DNA of 64,000 nucleotides. Source: Micrococcales bacterium (lineage in GTDB: Bacteria > Actinomycetota > Actinomycetes > Actinomycetales > CAWJMD01). Below are positions 34,581-44,420 of this stretch, one piece after another. A program made the position numbers and the translations under genes. Numbering within the stretch: position 1 is the first letter of the stretch; each line of letters begins with the position of its first letter. The notes beneath the pieces are model-generated. The model saw only the letters and a program-made list of their open reading frames with translations. It was not told where the DNA came from and did no database searches. The stretch lies in contig PDSI01000147.1 of NCBI GenBank assembly GCA_002748415.1, forward strand, positions 1 through 64,000, given 5' to 3'.

Positions 34581-35789
34581 ATGCTGCGTTGGTTGACTGC
34601 GGGGGAATCTCACGGCCCGGCTCTGGTCGGCATCTTGGAGGGTCTGCCCGCCGGGGTCCCCATCACCACCGGCGAGATCTCCGCCGCCTTGGCCCGCCGC
34701 CGGCTCGGCTACGGGCGTGGTGCCCGGATGAAGTTCGAGGCCGACGAGGTCAGCATCCTCGGCGGGGTACGGCACGGGCTCACCCAGGGTGGCCCGGTCG
34801 CCGTACAGGTTGCCAATACCGAATGGCCCAAATGGCAGACGGTCATGGCCGCCGACCCGGTCGAGGCGCAGCTGCTGGCCGACCAGGCCCGCAACGCGCC
34901 GCTGACCCGGCCGCGGCCGGGCCACGCCGACCTGGCCGGGATGCAGAAATACCACTTGGACGACGCCCGGCCGGTGCTGGAGCGGGCCAGCGCCCGGGAA
35001 ACGGCCACCAGGGTGGCGTTGGCCGCCGTCGCCGAGGCGTTCCTGCGCGAAGCGGCCGGCATCCGGCTGGTTTCGCACACCACCAGGATCGGCCAGGTCG
35101 CGGTTCCCGGGCACGCACCGAAACCGGCACCGGAGGACACCGATGCGCTGGACGCCGATCCGTTGCGTTGCCATCACGCCCCGACCTCGGCGGCCATGGT
35201 CGCCGAGGTCGACGCCTGCCATCAGGACGGTGACACCATCGGCGGCGTCGTCGAGGTGCTGGCCTACGGGTTACCTCCCGGGCTCGGCTCGTACGTGCAC
35301 GCCGACCGGCGGCTGGACGCGCGGCTGGCCGGGGCGTTGATGGGTATCCAGGCCATCAAGGCGGTGCAGGTGGGGGACGGCTTCGCTGTAGCCACCCGTC
35401 GCGGGTCGGCCGCTCACGACCAGATCGAGCGTGGTCCCGACGGCACCGTGCGCCGCCGCACCGGGTACGCGGGCGGCATCGAAGGCGGCATGTCCACCGG
35501 CGAGGTCCTCGCGGTCAGCGCCGCCATGAAGCCCATCTCCACCGTGCCGAAGGCGCTGGACACCGTGGACGTGGCCACCGGGGCGGCGGCGGTGGCCATC
35601 AACCAGCGCTCCGACGTGTGCGCCGTGCCGGCCGTCGGCGTGGTCGCCCAGGCCATGACCGCACTGGTGCTGGCCGGCGCGGTGTTGGAGAAGTTCGGCG
35701 GCGACAGCCTCGGCGAGGTTTCCCGCAACGTCGCTAGTTACCTGGACGCCATCACCGCGCACATGCGACCGGCCGGGCATCCGGCATGA
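34581..35789 (+). CDS. aroC: Chorismate synthase
   Basis: AroC converts 5-enolpyruvylshikimate 3-phosphate to chorismate with reduced FMN. The 402-residue protein shows all three family signatures: [19 protein letters not shown] at the N-terminus, [18 protein letters not shown] mid-protein, and [18 protein letters not shown]. The ATG at 34581 has no clear ribosome-binding site; CATCAT at 34569-34574, 6 bases upstream, is a weak -10 candidate. Its stop overlaps the aroK start (ATGA). Confidence 0.97.
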   Translation: MLRWLTAGESHGPALVGILEGLPAGVPITTGEISAALARRRLGYGRGARMKFEADEVSILGGVRHGLTQGGPVAVQVANTEWPKWQTVMAADPVEAQLLADQARNAPLTRPRPGHADLAGMQKYHLDDARPVLERASARETATRVALAAVAEAFLREAAGIRLVSHTTRIGQVAVPGHAPKPAPEDTDALDADPLRCHHAPTSAAMVAEVDACHQDGDTIGGVVEVLAYGLPPGLGSYVHADRRLDARLAGALMGIQAIKAVQVGDGFAVATRRGSAAHDQIERGPDGTVRRRTGYAGGIEGGMSTGEVLAVSAAMKPISTVPKALDTVDVATGAAAVAINQRSDVCAVPAVGVVAQAMTALVLAGAVLEKFGGDSLGEVSRNVASYLDAITAHMRPAGHPA

Positions 35790-36382
35790 GCAGGCCGCTT
35801 GCGGGCGCCGGCGCATCGGGGCGAACCGGGCCGCGCAGCATCGTCCTCATCGGGCCGATGGGTTGCGGAAAAACCACCGTGGCAGGCATTCTCGGGCGGC
35901 TGACCGGGTTGCCGGTGATCGACACCGACGAGGTGGTCCAGCGGCGGACCGGGCGGACCATCGGCGATATCTTCATCGACGACGGCGAACCGGCGTTCCG
36001 CGCCATGGAGCGCGAAGCGGTGGCCGAGGCGCTGTCCGGCCCGGCCGCGGTGGTCGCGCTCGGCGGCGGTGCCGTGCTGGCGGATGCCACCCGGACCCAA
36101 CTCGAGCAGCTGCGCGCCGGTGGGGGGCAGGTGGTGTTCCTGGACGTGGACGCCAAGGCCGCCAGTTCACGCGTGGGGCTGGGGGCCGGCCGCCCGTTGC
36201 TGCTGGGCAACCCACGCGCCACCTGGCTGAAGCTGCTGGAGGAGCGCCGGCCGTTGTACGAACGGCTGGCCGGCGTCCACCAGCCCACCACCGATCTGAC
36301 CCCGGATCAGGTGGCCGAGCGGATTCTGCACCGTGGTCCGAGCCGGCTTGACCCGCATCGATCCGGCCAAGAGGACTCGTGA
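35786..36382 (+). CDS. aroK: Shikimate kinase
   Basis: AroK phosphorylates shikimate with ATP. The 198-residue protein has a Walker [11 protein letters not shown] near residue 28, the shikimate-binding Asp in [14 protein letters not shown], the FRAMEREAV segment, and the ALGGGAVL loop. An N-terminal extension of about 20 residues precedes the core. It overlaps aroC by four bases, and its stop lies inside the GTGA that could also start aroB. Confidence 0.95.
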   Translation: MSRPLAGAGASGRTGPRSIVLIGPMGCGKTTVAGILGRLTGLPVIDTDEVVQRRTGRTIGDIFIDDGEPAFRAMEREAVAEALSGPAAVVALGGGAVLADATRTQLEQLRAGGGQVVFLDVDAKAASSRVGLGAGRPLLLGNPRATWLKLLEERRPLYERLAGVHQPTTDLTPDQVAERILHRGPSRLDPHRSGQEDS

Positions 36383-36396
36383 ACCAGGAGGACTCA

Positions 36397-37515
36397 ATGA
36401 ACGCGGACACCACCGATACCCCGGACCGGCCGGGCGAGGCGGCCAGCGTGACCGTCACCGGTGCGCACGGGTACCAGATCCACGTCGGCACCGAGATCCT
36501 GGACCGGGTGAGCGCCGCACTGGGCGACCAGACCCGCCAGGTGTTGCTGGTGCACGGCCCGCACACGCGCGAAACGGTGACCGCGGTGGCCCGCGAACTC
36601 GACCGTGCGGGGCTGCGGGTGGTCGATCACGCGTTGCCCGACGCCGAGCAGGCCAAGTCGCTGCCGGTGCTGGCCGAGGCGTGGCAGACGCTGGGCCGCC
36701 ACGACTTCACCCGCTCCGATGCCGTGGTCTGCGTCGGCGGCGGCGCCGTGACCGACGCCGGTGGGTTCATCGCCGCCACCTGGCTGCGCGGGGTCCAGGT
36801 GGTCCACGTACCCACCACTCTGCTGGGCATGGTCGACGCCGCCGTCGGCGGCAAGACCGGCATCAACACCGATGAGGGAAAGAACCTGGTGGGCGCGTTC
36901 CACCCGCCGGCCGCCGTGATCTGCGATCTGGACGGCCTGGCGGGCCTGCCGCGCCGCGACCTCGCTGCCGGCATGGCCGAGGTGGTCAAGGCCGGTTTCA
37001 TCGCCGACCCGCAGATCCTGCGCCTGGTCCAGGACCACCCGCGGCAGTGGGCCGACGTGTCCTCGCCCGTGCTGGCCGCCCTGGTCCGCCGGGCCGTCCA
37101 GGTCAAGGCGGACGTGGTCAGCGCCGATCTGCGTGAGTCGTCGTTGCGGGAAATCCTCAACTACGGGCACACCTTCGGGCACGCGATCGAGCAGGTCGAA
37201 GGCTACCGGTGGCGGCACGGTGACGCGGTCAGTGTGGGTTTGGTGTACGCCGCCGAACTCGGCCGGCTGGCCGGGATAACCCCGGCGGAGCTGGTAGGGC
37301 TGCACCGTGACGTACTGGACGGGCTCGGCCTGCCCACCAGTTACCCCGACGACCGGTGGTCCCGGTTGAGAGCTGCCATGGGCCGGGACAAGAAAGCCAG
37401 GGGCGCCACCGTACGTTTCGTCGTTCTGGCTGCCCTGGCGGAACCGACCAGACTCACCGGGCCGGACGAGGCGTTGCTCCGGCAGGCAGCGAAACGGACC
37501 GCCGACGGGTCCTGA
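36397..37515 (+). CDS. aroB: 3-Dehydroquinate synthase
   Basis: AroB converts DAHP to 3-dehydroquinate with NAD and a divalent metal. The 372-residue protein contains GGGAVTDAGGFIAATWLRGV, VPTTLLGMVDAAVGGKTGIN, and the metal ligands in AEVVKAG and GHTFGHAIE. I use the ATG at 36397 because AGGAGG lies 5 bases upstream. An in-frame GTG at 36379 overlaps the aroK stop and would add six residues. aroQ and pepQ, which often follow aroB in actinobacteria, are absent here. Confidence 0.96.
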   Translation: MNADTTDTPDRPGEAASVTVTGAHGYQIHVGTEILDRVSAALGDQTRQVLLVHGPHTRETVTAVARELDRAGLRVVDHALPDAEQAKSLPVLAEAWQTLGRHDFTRSDAVVCVGGGAVTDAGGFIAATWLRGVQVVHVPTTLLGMVDAAVGGKTGINTDEGKNLVGAFHPPAAVICDLDGLAGLPRRDLAAGMAEVVKAGFIADPQILRLVQDHPRQWADVSSPVLAALVRRAVQVKADVVSADLRESSLREILNYGHTFGHAIEQVEGYRWRHGDAVSVGLVYAAELGRLAGITPAELVGLHRDVLDGLGLPTSYPDDRWSRLRAAMGRDKKARGATVRFVVLAALAEPTRLTGPDEALLRQAAKRTADGS

Positions 37516-37598
37516 CCACTAGGCCGAACGGGTGGATCCAGGTCGTTGGCGGGGGCAAATAGTTCAGTTTGTCCCGGCTGGTGGCGAATGATCCCGAT

Positions 37599-39644
37599 AT
37601 GCCAGATGTGGTGCCCAACCTGGCCGGCGACGGTGCGCGGTCTTCTCACCGCGACCCGGAGACGACAGTCGACCGCGGGGGCGCGCACACCGGGCGGGAC
37701 CCAGGCGCCAACTGGCTGAGCGGGGACGACGACCCGACCGGTGGCTGGTTGCGCACCATGCTGTACGCGGCGGTGTTCGGGTGCGCGGTGCTGCTGGGAC
37801 AGCTGACCCGGATCCCCGAGACCGAACTGCCGATGGTCTGTCCGGCCGCCGGGATCGCGGTGCTCTGGCTGCTGGGCTCCGTGCACCGGCCGCGCAGAAT
37901 GGTGGTCGACGCGCTGGCCGTGCTCGCCACCGTCGCCGTCCTCACCGTGCTGACCGACACCAGTTGGGGTCCTTCGCTGGTCTACGGAGTCGCCAACGCC
38001 GTGCAGGCGGGACTGCTGGCCTGGCTCATCGGGCGCCGGGCGTATCCGCGGCTGCGTCAGCCCCGGCAGCTGGGTCTGCTGGTGATCAGCGCCCTGCTGG
38101 CCTGCGCGGCCGGGGTGCTGGTCTTCACGCCGGGACTGCTGTGGGCCAACAGCCAGGACGACCTGGCCCTGGTTCCCGCGGATGTGGGACTTACGGTGGC
38201 CGCGATGTTCATCCGCAACGTGGGCGCCTGCGTGCTCATCGTCGCCGCCGGGCTGCGGCTGTTCGACCCCGAAGCCGGGCTGGACGTGCTGCGCGACATG
38301 CGCCGCACCGAGACGGCCTGGGTTCTAGCCGGCATGTCGGTGACCTTCTTCCTCGTCTTCGGCCTGTACGACCAGGTGCCGACCGCCTACTTGATGTTCC
38401 CGGTTCTGGTGTGGATGGGCGCCACTGTGTCCACCACCGGCACCGCCGTGCTGCTGTGCCTGATCACCGCGCTGCTCACCGGGCTGACCGGCCGGCACAC
38501 CGGGCCCACGGCCGGGCTCTCGGGCGCGGGTCAGACGATCGACACCCAAGCCTGGTCGACCGCCGCGGCCGTGGTGGCGCTCGGCGTCGCGTTGTTGCGC
38601 GACGACCGCCACCGCGCAACCGCCCGGGCGAGCAGGCTGGCCGAGCGGGTCGCGGCCAGCGAGTCCGAACGCTGCAGGACTCGTGCTGCCATCCGCCGGC
38701 TGGCCGACGAGATACCGCTCGGCGTGCTGATCCTCGGCCGCGACGACAGCGCCAAGGTGGTGGCCGCCAACGCCTACCTGCGGGACCGGCTGGCGACGAA
38801 CAGCCAGGATCTTGCCGGCTCGCCGTTGTGGCCGCTGGTCCACCCGGAGGACACGGCGGCGCTGCGGGCCTTGCTGAGTGCGGCCCGGCGCGGCGAGCAG
38901 ACACCGCCGGTGCAGGTTCGCTGGCACACCCGGACCCCCGGCATGCTGGTCGGAGTGTGCCGGGTGCCGCCCGCCACTGCCGACGACGAGCGGGAATACC
39001 TCGTCCTCACGATCGAGGACGTCACCGGCGTCCGGGAGTTGGAACGAGTCCTGCACGACAGCCGGACCCATGACACGCTCACCAGGGCGGTCAACGACCG
39101 GGCGTGCATCGAGCATCTCGATCGGGCGCTGCAGGCCACCGGCGAGACCGGGATGCCGGTGGGGGTGGTATCCATCGACCTGGACGGTTTCCGTTCGGTG
39201 AACGCACGATTCGGCGAGACGGCCGCCGACAGCATTCTCACCACCGTCTGCGACCGGTTGGTCGCCCTGTTGCGTCCCGGGGACGTGGTGGCCCGCATCC
39301 GTGGCGACGAGTTCGCCGTCATCTGCCCGCGGACCACCCGGCGCGGGCTGCAGGTCGTGGTCACCCAGGTGGCGGAGGAGATCTCCCGCCCGATCCACCT
39401 GGAGCACGGCACGGTGCGGGTCCGGGCCAGCCTGGGTTCGGTGACCTCGGCCGAACCGGCGGTCTCGCCCCGGCAGGTGCTGCGGTCGGCGCAGCAGCAG
39501 ATGTACGCCGCCAAGCGGGCCGCCTGCGCGGAAGACGCGACCACCCAGAATGTGCCCGGCGGGCCGTCCGCCCCGGGCTCGATCACGCTGCCCGGACCCT
39601 CGGTCCTGCCGGAGCGGGGTGCTGGTGGATCCCGGGGCGGGTGA
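37599..39644 (+). CDS. Membrane GGDEF-domain protein (diguanylate cyclase-like, RGDEF active site)
   Basis: This protein of about 681 residues has a polar N-terminus, some eight membrane helices (MASE1-like, about residues 50-330), a PAS-like region (about 355-470) and a C-terminal GGDEF domain. The active-site motif is RGDEF at residues 568-572, with Arg replacing the first Gly. The upstream inhibitory-site motif RPGD (559-562) is intact. Substituted first-glycine variants are active in some proteins and inactive in others, so cyclase activity is uncertain. The start is unclear: ATG 37599 is used, with GTG 37581 and TTG 37569 as in-frame alternatives. It occupies the place of aroQ/pepQ between aroB and efp. 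Confidence 0.85.
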   Translation: MPDVVPNLAGDGARSSHRDPETTVDRGGAHTGRDPGANWLSGDDDPTGGWLRTMLYAAVFGCAVLLGQLTRIPETELPMVCPAAGIAVLWLLGSVHRPRRMVVDALAVLATVAVLTVLTDTSWGPSLVYGVANAVQAGLLAWLIGRRAYPRLRQPRQLGLLVISALLACAAGVLVFTPGLLWANSQDDLALVPADVGLTVAAMFIRNVGACVLIVAAGLRLFDPEAGLDVLRDMRRTETAWVLAGMSVTFFLVFGLYDQVPTAYLMFPVLVWMGATVSTTGTAVLLCLITALLTGLTGRHTGPTAGLSGAGQTIDTQAWSTAAAVVALGVALLRDDRHRATARASRLAERVAASESERCRTRAAIRRLADEIPLGVLILGRDDSAKVVAANAYLRDRLATNSQDLAGSPLWPLVHPEDTAALRALLSAARRGEQTPPVQVRWHTRTPGMLVGVCRVPPATADDEREYLVLTIEDVTGVRELERVLHDSRTHDTLTRAVNDRACIEHLDRALQATGETGMPVGVVSIDLDGFRSVNARFGETAADSILTTVCDRLVALLRPGDVVARIRGDEFAVICPRTTRRGLQVVVTQVAEEISRPIHLEHGTVRVRASLGSVTSAEPAVSPRQVLRSAQQQMYAAKRAACAEDATTQNVPGGPSAPGSITLPGPSVLPERGAGGSRGG

Positions 39645-39673
39645 GATGAACCCGCAGGCGGGCGGGGAGCGGC

Positions 39674-39679
39674 TAGACT
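39674..39679 (+). promoter_or_regulatory. Candidate -10 element for efp
   Basis: TAGACT fits TANNNT and lies 36 bases before the efp GTG, giving a short leader. No convincing -35 is visible. Confidence 0.4.
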
Positions 39680-39715
39680 GCTGCGGCCAGTAACCCGATA
39701 CGGAAGACGCAGCCT

Positions 39716-40279
39716 GTGGCCTCGACCAATGACCTGAAGAACGGAATGGTGCTCGTGCTGGACGGCCAGTTGTGGTCCGTCGTGGAGTTCCAGCACGTCA
39801 AGCCCGGCAAGGGCGGAGCCTTCGTTCGCACCAAACTGAAGAACGTCCTGTCCGGCAAGGTGGTCGACAAGACCTTCAACGCCGGCACCAAGGTGGACAC
39901 CGCCACCGTGGACCGGCGCGACATGACCTACCTGTACCGCGACGGCACCGACTTCGTGTTCATGGACACCAGTACCTACGAGCAGATCCACATCGGCGAA
40001 CGGATCATCGGCGAATCGGCCAACTATCTGCTGGAGAACCAGGGCGTCGTCGTCGCGATGCACGAGGGCACCCCGCTGTACGCCGACCTGCCGGCCGCGG
40101 TGGTGCTGCAGATCTCCTACACCGAACCGGGCCTGCAGGGCGACCGGTCAAGCGGTGGCACCAAGCCGGCCACGCTGGAAACCGGTGCCCAGATCCAGGT
40201 TCCGTTGTTCCTGGAGACCGGGACCAAGGTGAAGGTCGACACCCGCACCGGGGACTACCTCGGCCGAGTCAACGAGTGA
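39716..40279 (+). CDS. efp: Translation elongation factor P
   Basis: EF-P relieves ribosome stalling at consecutive prolines. The 187-residue protein has the three-barrel family layout: [17 protein letters not shown] start, the loop [12 protein letters not shown] with the Lys that other bacteria modify, and the C-terminal signature [20 protein letters not shown]. The start is GTG without a clear ribosome-binding site. It is followed by nusB after 19 bases, the common actinobacterial efp-nusB pair. Confidence 0.97.
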   Translation: MASTNDLKNGMVLVLDGQLWSVVEFQHVKPGKGGAFVRTKLKNVLSGKVVDKTFNAGTKVDTATVDRRDMTYLYRDGTDFVFMDTSTYEQIHIGERIIGESANYLLENQGVVVAMHEGTPLYADLPAAVVLQISYTEPGLQGDRSSGGTKPATLETGAQIQVPLFLETGTKVKVDTRTGDYLGRVNE

Positions 40280-40298
40280 TCCGGACCCGGCCGGGTGC

Positions 40299-40715
40299 AT
40301 GATGAGTGCGCGGCGCAAGGCCCGCAAGCGAGCCCTCGACCTGTTGTTCGAGGCCGAGCAGCGTGACCTGGACGTGCTGGAACTGGTGCGGCAGCGGTTG
40401 CCGGACGCGCAGCCGCCCATCCCGGCCTACTGTGTGACCCTGGTCGAAGGTGTGGCCGAGCATCGCGAGCACATCGACGAGTTGCTGTCCGCCTACGCGG
40501 CTGGTTGGACGCTGGCGCGGATGCCTGCCGTGGACCGGGCGTTGCTGCGGATCGGCAGCTACGAGATCTTGTGGGCACCCGACGTGCCGGACGCGGTGGC
40601 CATCGACGAGGCGGTGGCGTTGGCCACCAGCCTGTCCACCGATGACTCACCGGGCTTCATCAACGGGCTGCTGGCCCGGATCCTGTCGATCAAGCCGCAG
40701 GTGCTGGGCACCTAG
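40299..40715 (+). CDS. nusB: Transcription antitermination factor NusB
   Basis: NusB binds boxA RNA with NusE (S10) in rRNA antitermination complexes. The 138-residue all-helical protein starts with SARRKARKRALDLLFEAEQRD and has the conserved VDRALLRIGSYEILW and AIDEAVALATSLSTDDSPGF followed by INGLLARI. Two adjacent ATG codons (40299 and 40302) could each start it. It converges with bldD, leaving 25 bases between the stops. Confidence 0.95.
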   Translation: MMSARRKARKRALDLLFEAEQRDLDVLELVRQRLPDAQPPIPAYCVTLVEGVAEHREHIDELLSAYAAGWTLARMPAVDRALLRIGSYEILWAPDVPDAVAIDEAVALATSLSTDDSPGFINGLLARILSIKPQVLGT

Positions 40716-40740
40716 GACCCGATCGACAGGCTGCTCGCGG

Positions 40741-41244
40741 CTACAGTTCAGCCGACGCGCGCACGGCGCGGCGCGCCTCCGGGTCCAGTACGCCCCAGCG
40801 GATGAGTTCCTCGGCCAGCTGGGTCGGGGGCATGTCGTAGATGACGGCCAGGGTGCGCATGTCCTCGGCCCGGATCGACAGCACTCGCCCGTTGTAGTCG
40901 TTGCGCTGCTCCTGGATCGTGGCCACGTAGCGGGCCAGTGGCCCGGCCCGCTCGGCCGGCACCTGGGACAGCTGCTCGAGGTCGAGAACCAGGCGGGGTG
41001 GGGGAGCGCTGCTGCCGGATGCGACGGCGTCGGGGAGCAACGCCTGGACCGGCACGCCGTAGAAGTCGGCCAGTTCAGCCAGCCTCTGCACCGTGACGGC
41101 GCGATCGCCGCGTTCGTAGGAGCCGACGACGACCGCCTTCCATCGCCCGTCGGACTTCTGCTCGACTCCTTGCAGGGACAGGCCCTGCTGTGTGCGGATG
41201 GAGCGCAGCCGCGACCCGAGGGCCTTGGCGTAGTCGGTGGACAT
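40741..41244 (-). CDS. bldD: BldD-type c-di-GMP-responsive transcriptional regulator
   Basis: BldD represses developmental genes in Streptomyces when bound to tetrameric c-di-GMP. This 167-residue protein has the XRE-type DNA-binding domain (LRSIRTQQGLSLQGVEQKSD, then SYERGDRAVTVQRLAELADFY) and a BldD C-terminal domain. The c-di-GMP signature RxD-x8-RxxD is intact: R114-N-D116 and R125-A-E-D128, at the same residue numbers as in S. coelicolor BldD. The ATG at 41244 starts MSTDYAKALG. Its promoter region contains a consensus BldD box, so autoregulation is likely. It diverges from the pyr operon. Confidence 0.93.
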   Translation of the reverse strand: MSTDYAKALGSRLRSIRTQQGLSLQGVEQKSDGRWKAVVVGSYERGDRAVTVQRLAELADFYGVPVQALLPDAVASGSSAPPPRLVLDLEQLSQVPAERAGPLARYVATIQEQRNDYNGRVLSIRAEDMRTLAVIYDMPPTQLAEELIRWGVLDPEARRAVRASAEL

Positions 41245-41273
41245 GTATGCCTCTCATGTTGTCTGAGCACGCG

Positions 41274-41345
41274 ATCACTCTGCGGTGAACCATACCGAGT
41301 GGGAACTCCGAAACCACTCTACGAGGTAGCGTCACGCAGAGTCAT
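41274..41345 (-). promoter_or_regulatory. bldD promoter with BldD boxes
   Basis: The 15-base sequence GTCACGCAGAGTCAT (41331-41345) matches the published BldD consensus nTnACnC(A/T)GnGTnAn at every fixed position. A second site, ATCACTCTGCGGTGA (41274-41288), matches with one mismatch. On the minus strand a -35 ATGACT (41345-41340) and a -10 TAGAGT (41321-41316) are spaced 18 bases apart, and the consensus box covers the -35 and part of the spacer, as expected for autorepression. This accounts for part of the 314-base gap before pyrR; the middle of the gap (about 41350-41500) shows nothing else. Confidence 0.7.
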
Positions 41346-41502
41346 TTGTTGGTCAAGAGTCTCGGCAAGATTCGCCGGAAATATTCGTGATGACTCGTTG
41401 GTCTCCCGAAACGGAGTAACGCTATGAAGGGACAAGCATCGATGCGGGCGAATTGAACAAGTCGGTCAGGATTTATACGGATCGTAATCGGACGGGTACT
41501 GC

Positions 41503-41552
41503 TAGAGTGTGGTTGTTCCTTTAACGGCCGTCCCGTGAGACGGGCAAGGAGA
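41503..41552 (+). promoter_or_regulatory. pyrR promoter and PyrR-binding RNA hairpin over the ribosome-binding site
   Basis: TAGAGT (41503-41508) is a -10 candidate. In the transcript CCTT (41518-41521) can pair with AAGG (41546-41549), enclosing a CCCGT-GAG-ACGGG hairpin (41532-41544). The right strand of the lower stem is the pyrR ribosome-binding site AAGGAGA. This is the layout described for PyrR-dependent translational repression in Mycobacterium: UMP-bound PyrR stabilises the hairpin and blocks initiation. Confidence 0.65.
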
Positions 41553-41558
41553 TGTGTG

Positions 41559-42131
41559 GTGGCCAGCACTGCTGCGGTGTTGTCGGCGGCGGAGATGTCC
41601 CGCGCCCTGACGCGCATCGCCCATGAGATCCTCGAACGCAACAAGGGCCCGGCGGACGTCGTCCTGCTCGGCATACCCCGCCGCGGCGTCCCGCTGGCCC
41701 ACCGGTTGGCCGAGCGAGTGGCATCCGCCGAGTCCGGTGCGGATGTGCCGGCCGGGTCCCTGGACGTGACGATGTACCGCGACGACCTGCGCCGGCAACC
41801 GCCGCGGGGCCTGGAAAGCACGGTGCTACCCGCCGCCGGCATCGACGACAAGGTGGTCGTCCTCGTCGACGATGTGCTCTACTCCGGCCGTACCGTGCGG
41901 GCCGCCCTGGACGCGCTCAGCGACCACGGCCGTCCCCGCAGCGTCCAGCTGGCCGTGCTCGTCGACCGCGGCCACCGCGAATTGCCGATCCGGGCCGACT
42001 TCGTCGGCAAGAACCTGCCGACCGCGCACCGGGAGACCGTGCGGGTGCTGTTGACCGAACTCGACGACCGGGACGAGGTGCGGATCGAGGACCCGCCGGA
42101 ACCGGCGGGTGGCGGCGGAGCGGACCGATGA
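41559..42131 (+). CDS. pyrR: PyrR: pyr operon regulator / uracil phosphoribosyltransferase
   Basis: PyrR binds pyr leader RNA when UMP is abundant and has weak uracil phosphoribosyltransferase activity. The 190-residue protein has [32 protein letters not shown], the PRPP-binding [21 protein letters not shown], and [17 protein letters not shown]. Two consecutive GTG codons (41556, 41559) follow AAGGAGA; I use the second. The stop overlaps the pyrB start (ATGA). It heads the seven-gene pyrimidine operon. Confidence 0.95.
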   Translation: MASTAAVLSAAEMSRALTRIAHEILERNKGPADVVLLGIPRRGVPLAHRLAERVASAESGADVPAGSLDVTMYRDDLRRQPPRGLESTVLPAAGIDDKVVVLVDDVLYSGRTVRAALDALSDHGRPRSVQLAVLVDRGHRELPIRADFVGKNLPTAHRETVRVLLTELDDRDEVRIEDPPEPAGGGGADR

Positions 42132-43093
42132 AGCACCTGCTGTCCACCGGCGATCTCAGCCACCAGGAGGCGGTGCGCATCCTCGACACCGCGGAACACA
42201 TGACCGGTACCCAGCGCCGGCAGATCAAGAAACTGCCCACCCTGCGCGGCATGACCGTGGTCAACCTGTTCTTCGAAGACTCCACCCGAACCCGCATCTC
42301 GTTCGAGGCGGCCGCAAAACGCCTGTCCGCGGACGTCATCAACTTTTCCGCCAGGGGATCCAGCGTATCCAAGGGCGAGAGCCTGAAGGACACCGCACTG
42401 ACACTGCAGGCCATGGGAGCGGACGCGGTGGTCATCCGGCACTCGGCCAGCGGCGCCCCGCACCGGTTGGCCAACTCCGCGTGGTCCGGCGGCAGCGTGC
42501 TCAATGCCGGCGACGGCGCCCATGAGCACCCCACCCAGGCGCTGCTGGACGCCTACACCATGCGCAAGCACCTGGTGGCCGAGCCGGACGGTGCGGACCT
42601 GGCCGGCCTGCGGGTGGCCATCGTCGGCGACGTGCTGCACTCGCGGGTGGCCAGGTCCAACGTGCTGCTGCTGACGACGCTCGGCGCGCAGGTCACGCTG
42701 GTGGCCCCGCCGACGCTGCTCCCGGTCGGGGTGCACACCTGGCCCGCGGCGGTCAGCTACCACCTGGACGAGGCCATCGGCGACGTCGACGCGATCATGA
42801 TGCTGCGCGTGCAGCGGGAACGGATGACCAGCGCCGGCGGCGGGTTCTTCCCCTCCCCGCACGAGTATTCGCTGCGCTACGGACTGGACGCCCGGCGGCT
42901 GGCCATGCTGCCGGAGCACGCGATCGTCATGCATCCGGGGCCGATGAACCGCGGCCTGGAGATCACCGCCCAAGCTGCCGACTGCGAACGGTCCACCGTC
43001 GTCGAGCAGGTCTCCAACGGTGTCGCCGTCCGGATGGCGGTGCTGTACCTGCTGCTGGCCGCCGACACCGCCGGCCCGACGGACAACACGTGA
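42128..43093 (+). CDS. pyrB: Aspartate carbamoyltransferase catalytic subunit
   Basis: PyrB joins carbamoyl phosphate and aspartate, the committed pyrimidine step. The 321-residue protein has the carbamoyl-phosphate site [13 protein letters not shown], the Ser/Lys loop region [26 protein letters not shown], and [11 protein letters not shown]. No regulatory pyrI gene is present, as is usual in this group. It overlaps pyrR by four bases. Confidence 0.97.
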   Translation: MKHLLSTGDLSHQEAVRILDTAEHMTGTQRRQIKKLPTLRGMTVVNLFFEDSTRTRISFEAAAKRLSADVINFSARGSSVSKGESLKDTALTLQAMGADAVVIRHSASGAPHRLANSAWSGGSVLNAGDGAHEHPTQALLDAYTMRKHLVAEPDGADLAGLRVAIVGDVLHSRVARSNVLLLTTLGAQVTLVAPPTLLPVGVHTWPAAVSYHLDEAIGDVDAIMMLRVQRERMTSAGGGFFPSPHEYSLRYGLDARRLAMLPEHAIVMHPGPMNRGLEITAQAADCERSTVVEQVSNGVAVRMAVLYLLLAADTAGPTDNT

Positions 43094-43113
43094 ACCACAA
43101 GGAGAGCCCGTGA
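43090..43113 (+). other. In-frame mini-ORF bridging pyrB and pyrC
   Basis: A 7-codon frame starts at a GTG overlapping the pyrB stop (GTGA) and ends at a TGA overlapping the pyrC GTG (GTGA). It runs through the pyrC ribosome-binding site AAGGAGAG. It may only reflect compact spacing, but it would allow ribosomes to pass from pyrB to pyrC by termination-reinitiation. Confidence 0.2.
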
Positions 43114-44420
43114 GCGACCAGCTCCTCATCCGCGGCGCCGCCCCACTGGGCGGACCGGCCCAGGACATCCTTCTCGGCGGTGGGCTGATCACCGAGGTCG
43201 GCACCGGCCTGTCGGCCGCCGGGGCGCGGGTGATCGACGCCGCCGGGCTGGTGGCGTTGCCCGGCCTGGTGGACCTGCACACCCACCTGCGCGAACCCGG
43301 CCGCGAGGACGCCGAGACCGTCGAGAGCGGTTCGCGGGCAGCGGCTGCCGGCGGGTTCGTGGCCGTGCACGCGATGGCGAACACCGACCCGGTGGCCGAC
43401 ACCGCGGGGGTGGTGGAGCAGGTGTGGCGGCTGGGCCGGCAGGCCGGCTGGGTCAACGTCTGCCCGGTGGGCGCCGTCAGCGTGGGGCTGCAGGGAGAAC
43501 GGCTTGCCGAGCTGGCGGCGATGGCGGCGTCGCGGGCCAGCGTGCGGGTGTTCAGCGACGACGGCAAATGCGTCGCCGATTCGGTGCTGATGCGCCGGGC
43601 GCTGGAATACAGCAAGAGCATCGACGGGGTCATCGCCCAGCACGCGCAGGAACCACGGCTGACCGAGGGCGCCCAGATGCACGAGGGCGAGGTCTCCGGT
43701 GTGCTCGGGCTGACCGGGTGGCCCGCGGTGGCCGAGGAGTCGATCATCGCCCGCGACGTGTTGCTGGCCGGGCACGTGGGGGCCAGGCTGCACGTGTGCC
43801 ACGTGTCCACGGCCGGCTCGGTGGACATCATCCGGTGGGCCAAGTCCCGCGGCGTCGCAGTGACCGCCGAGGCCACTCCGCACCACCTGGCCTTGACACA
43901 CGAGGAGGTGCGTGGCTACGACCCGGTGTTCAAGGTGAACCCGCCGCTACGCACACCGCAGGACACCATGGCCCTGCGCGCCGGGCTCGCCGACGGCACC
44001 ATCGACGTCGTCGGTACCGACCATGCTCCCCACCCGGTAGAGGTCAAGGATTGCGAGTGGTCGGAGGCCGCCGTCGGCATGACCGGGCTGGAGACGGCGC
44101 TGTCGGTGGTCCAGGAAACCATGGTGGACTCGGGCCTGATGGGCTGGGACCGGGTCGCGCAGGTGCTCTCGGCGGCCCCGGCCAGGATCGGGCGGCTGAG
44201 CGATCATCCGGGCACCATCGAGGCCGGTGCCCCCGCCCACCTGACCCTGGTCGACCCCGCCGCCCGCCGCCTCGTCCAGGAGCACGGGCAGCACAGCATG
44301 AGCGCCAACAACCCGTTCCGCGGCAGGCACCTGCCGGGCCGGGTCGTGGCCACCATCTGGGCCGGGCACCCCACGGTGCTCGACGGCACGCTCACCGAAC
44401 CCCGCGAGCTGGTCACGTGA
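43110..44420 (+). CDS. pyrC: Dihydroorotase
   Basis: PyrC closes N-carbamoylaspartate to dihydroorotate. This 436-residue class I dihydroorotase has the metal motif [25 protein letters not shown], the His ligands in VIAQHAQEP and [12 protein letters not shown], and the catalytic region [11 protein letters not shown]. The GTG at 43110 follows AAGGAGAG; the open frame upstream belongs to pyrB sequence. It is the third gene of the pyr operon. Confidence 0.96.
   Translation: MSDQLLIRGAAPLGGPAQDILLGGGLITEVGTGLSAAGARVIDAAGLVALPGLVDLHTHLREPGREDAETVESGSRAAAAGGFVAVHAMANTDPVADTAGVVEQVWRLGRQAGWVNVCPVGAVSVGLQGERLAELAAMAASRASVRVFSDDGKCVADSVLMRRALEYSKSIDGVIAQHAQEPRLTEGAQMHEGEVSGVLGLTGWPAVAEESIIARDVLLAGHVGARLHVCHVSTAGSVDIIRWAKSRGVAVTAEATPHHLALTHEEVRGYDPVFKVNPPLRTPQDTMALRAGLADGTIDVVGTDHAPHPVEVKDCEWSEAAVGMTGLETALSVVQETMVDSGLMGWDRVAQVLSAAPARIGRLSDHPGTIEAGAPAHLTLVDPAARRLVQEHGQHSMSANNPFRGRHLPGRVVATIWAGHPTVLDGTLTEPRELVT

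Noticed and set aside
37516..37598. FliA-like promoter for the GGDEF gene (GCCGAAC at about 37523)
   Set aside because: The CTCA half is missing at the required distance, so the downstream half alone is not enough.
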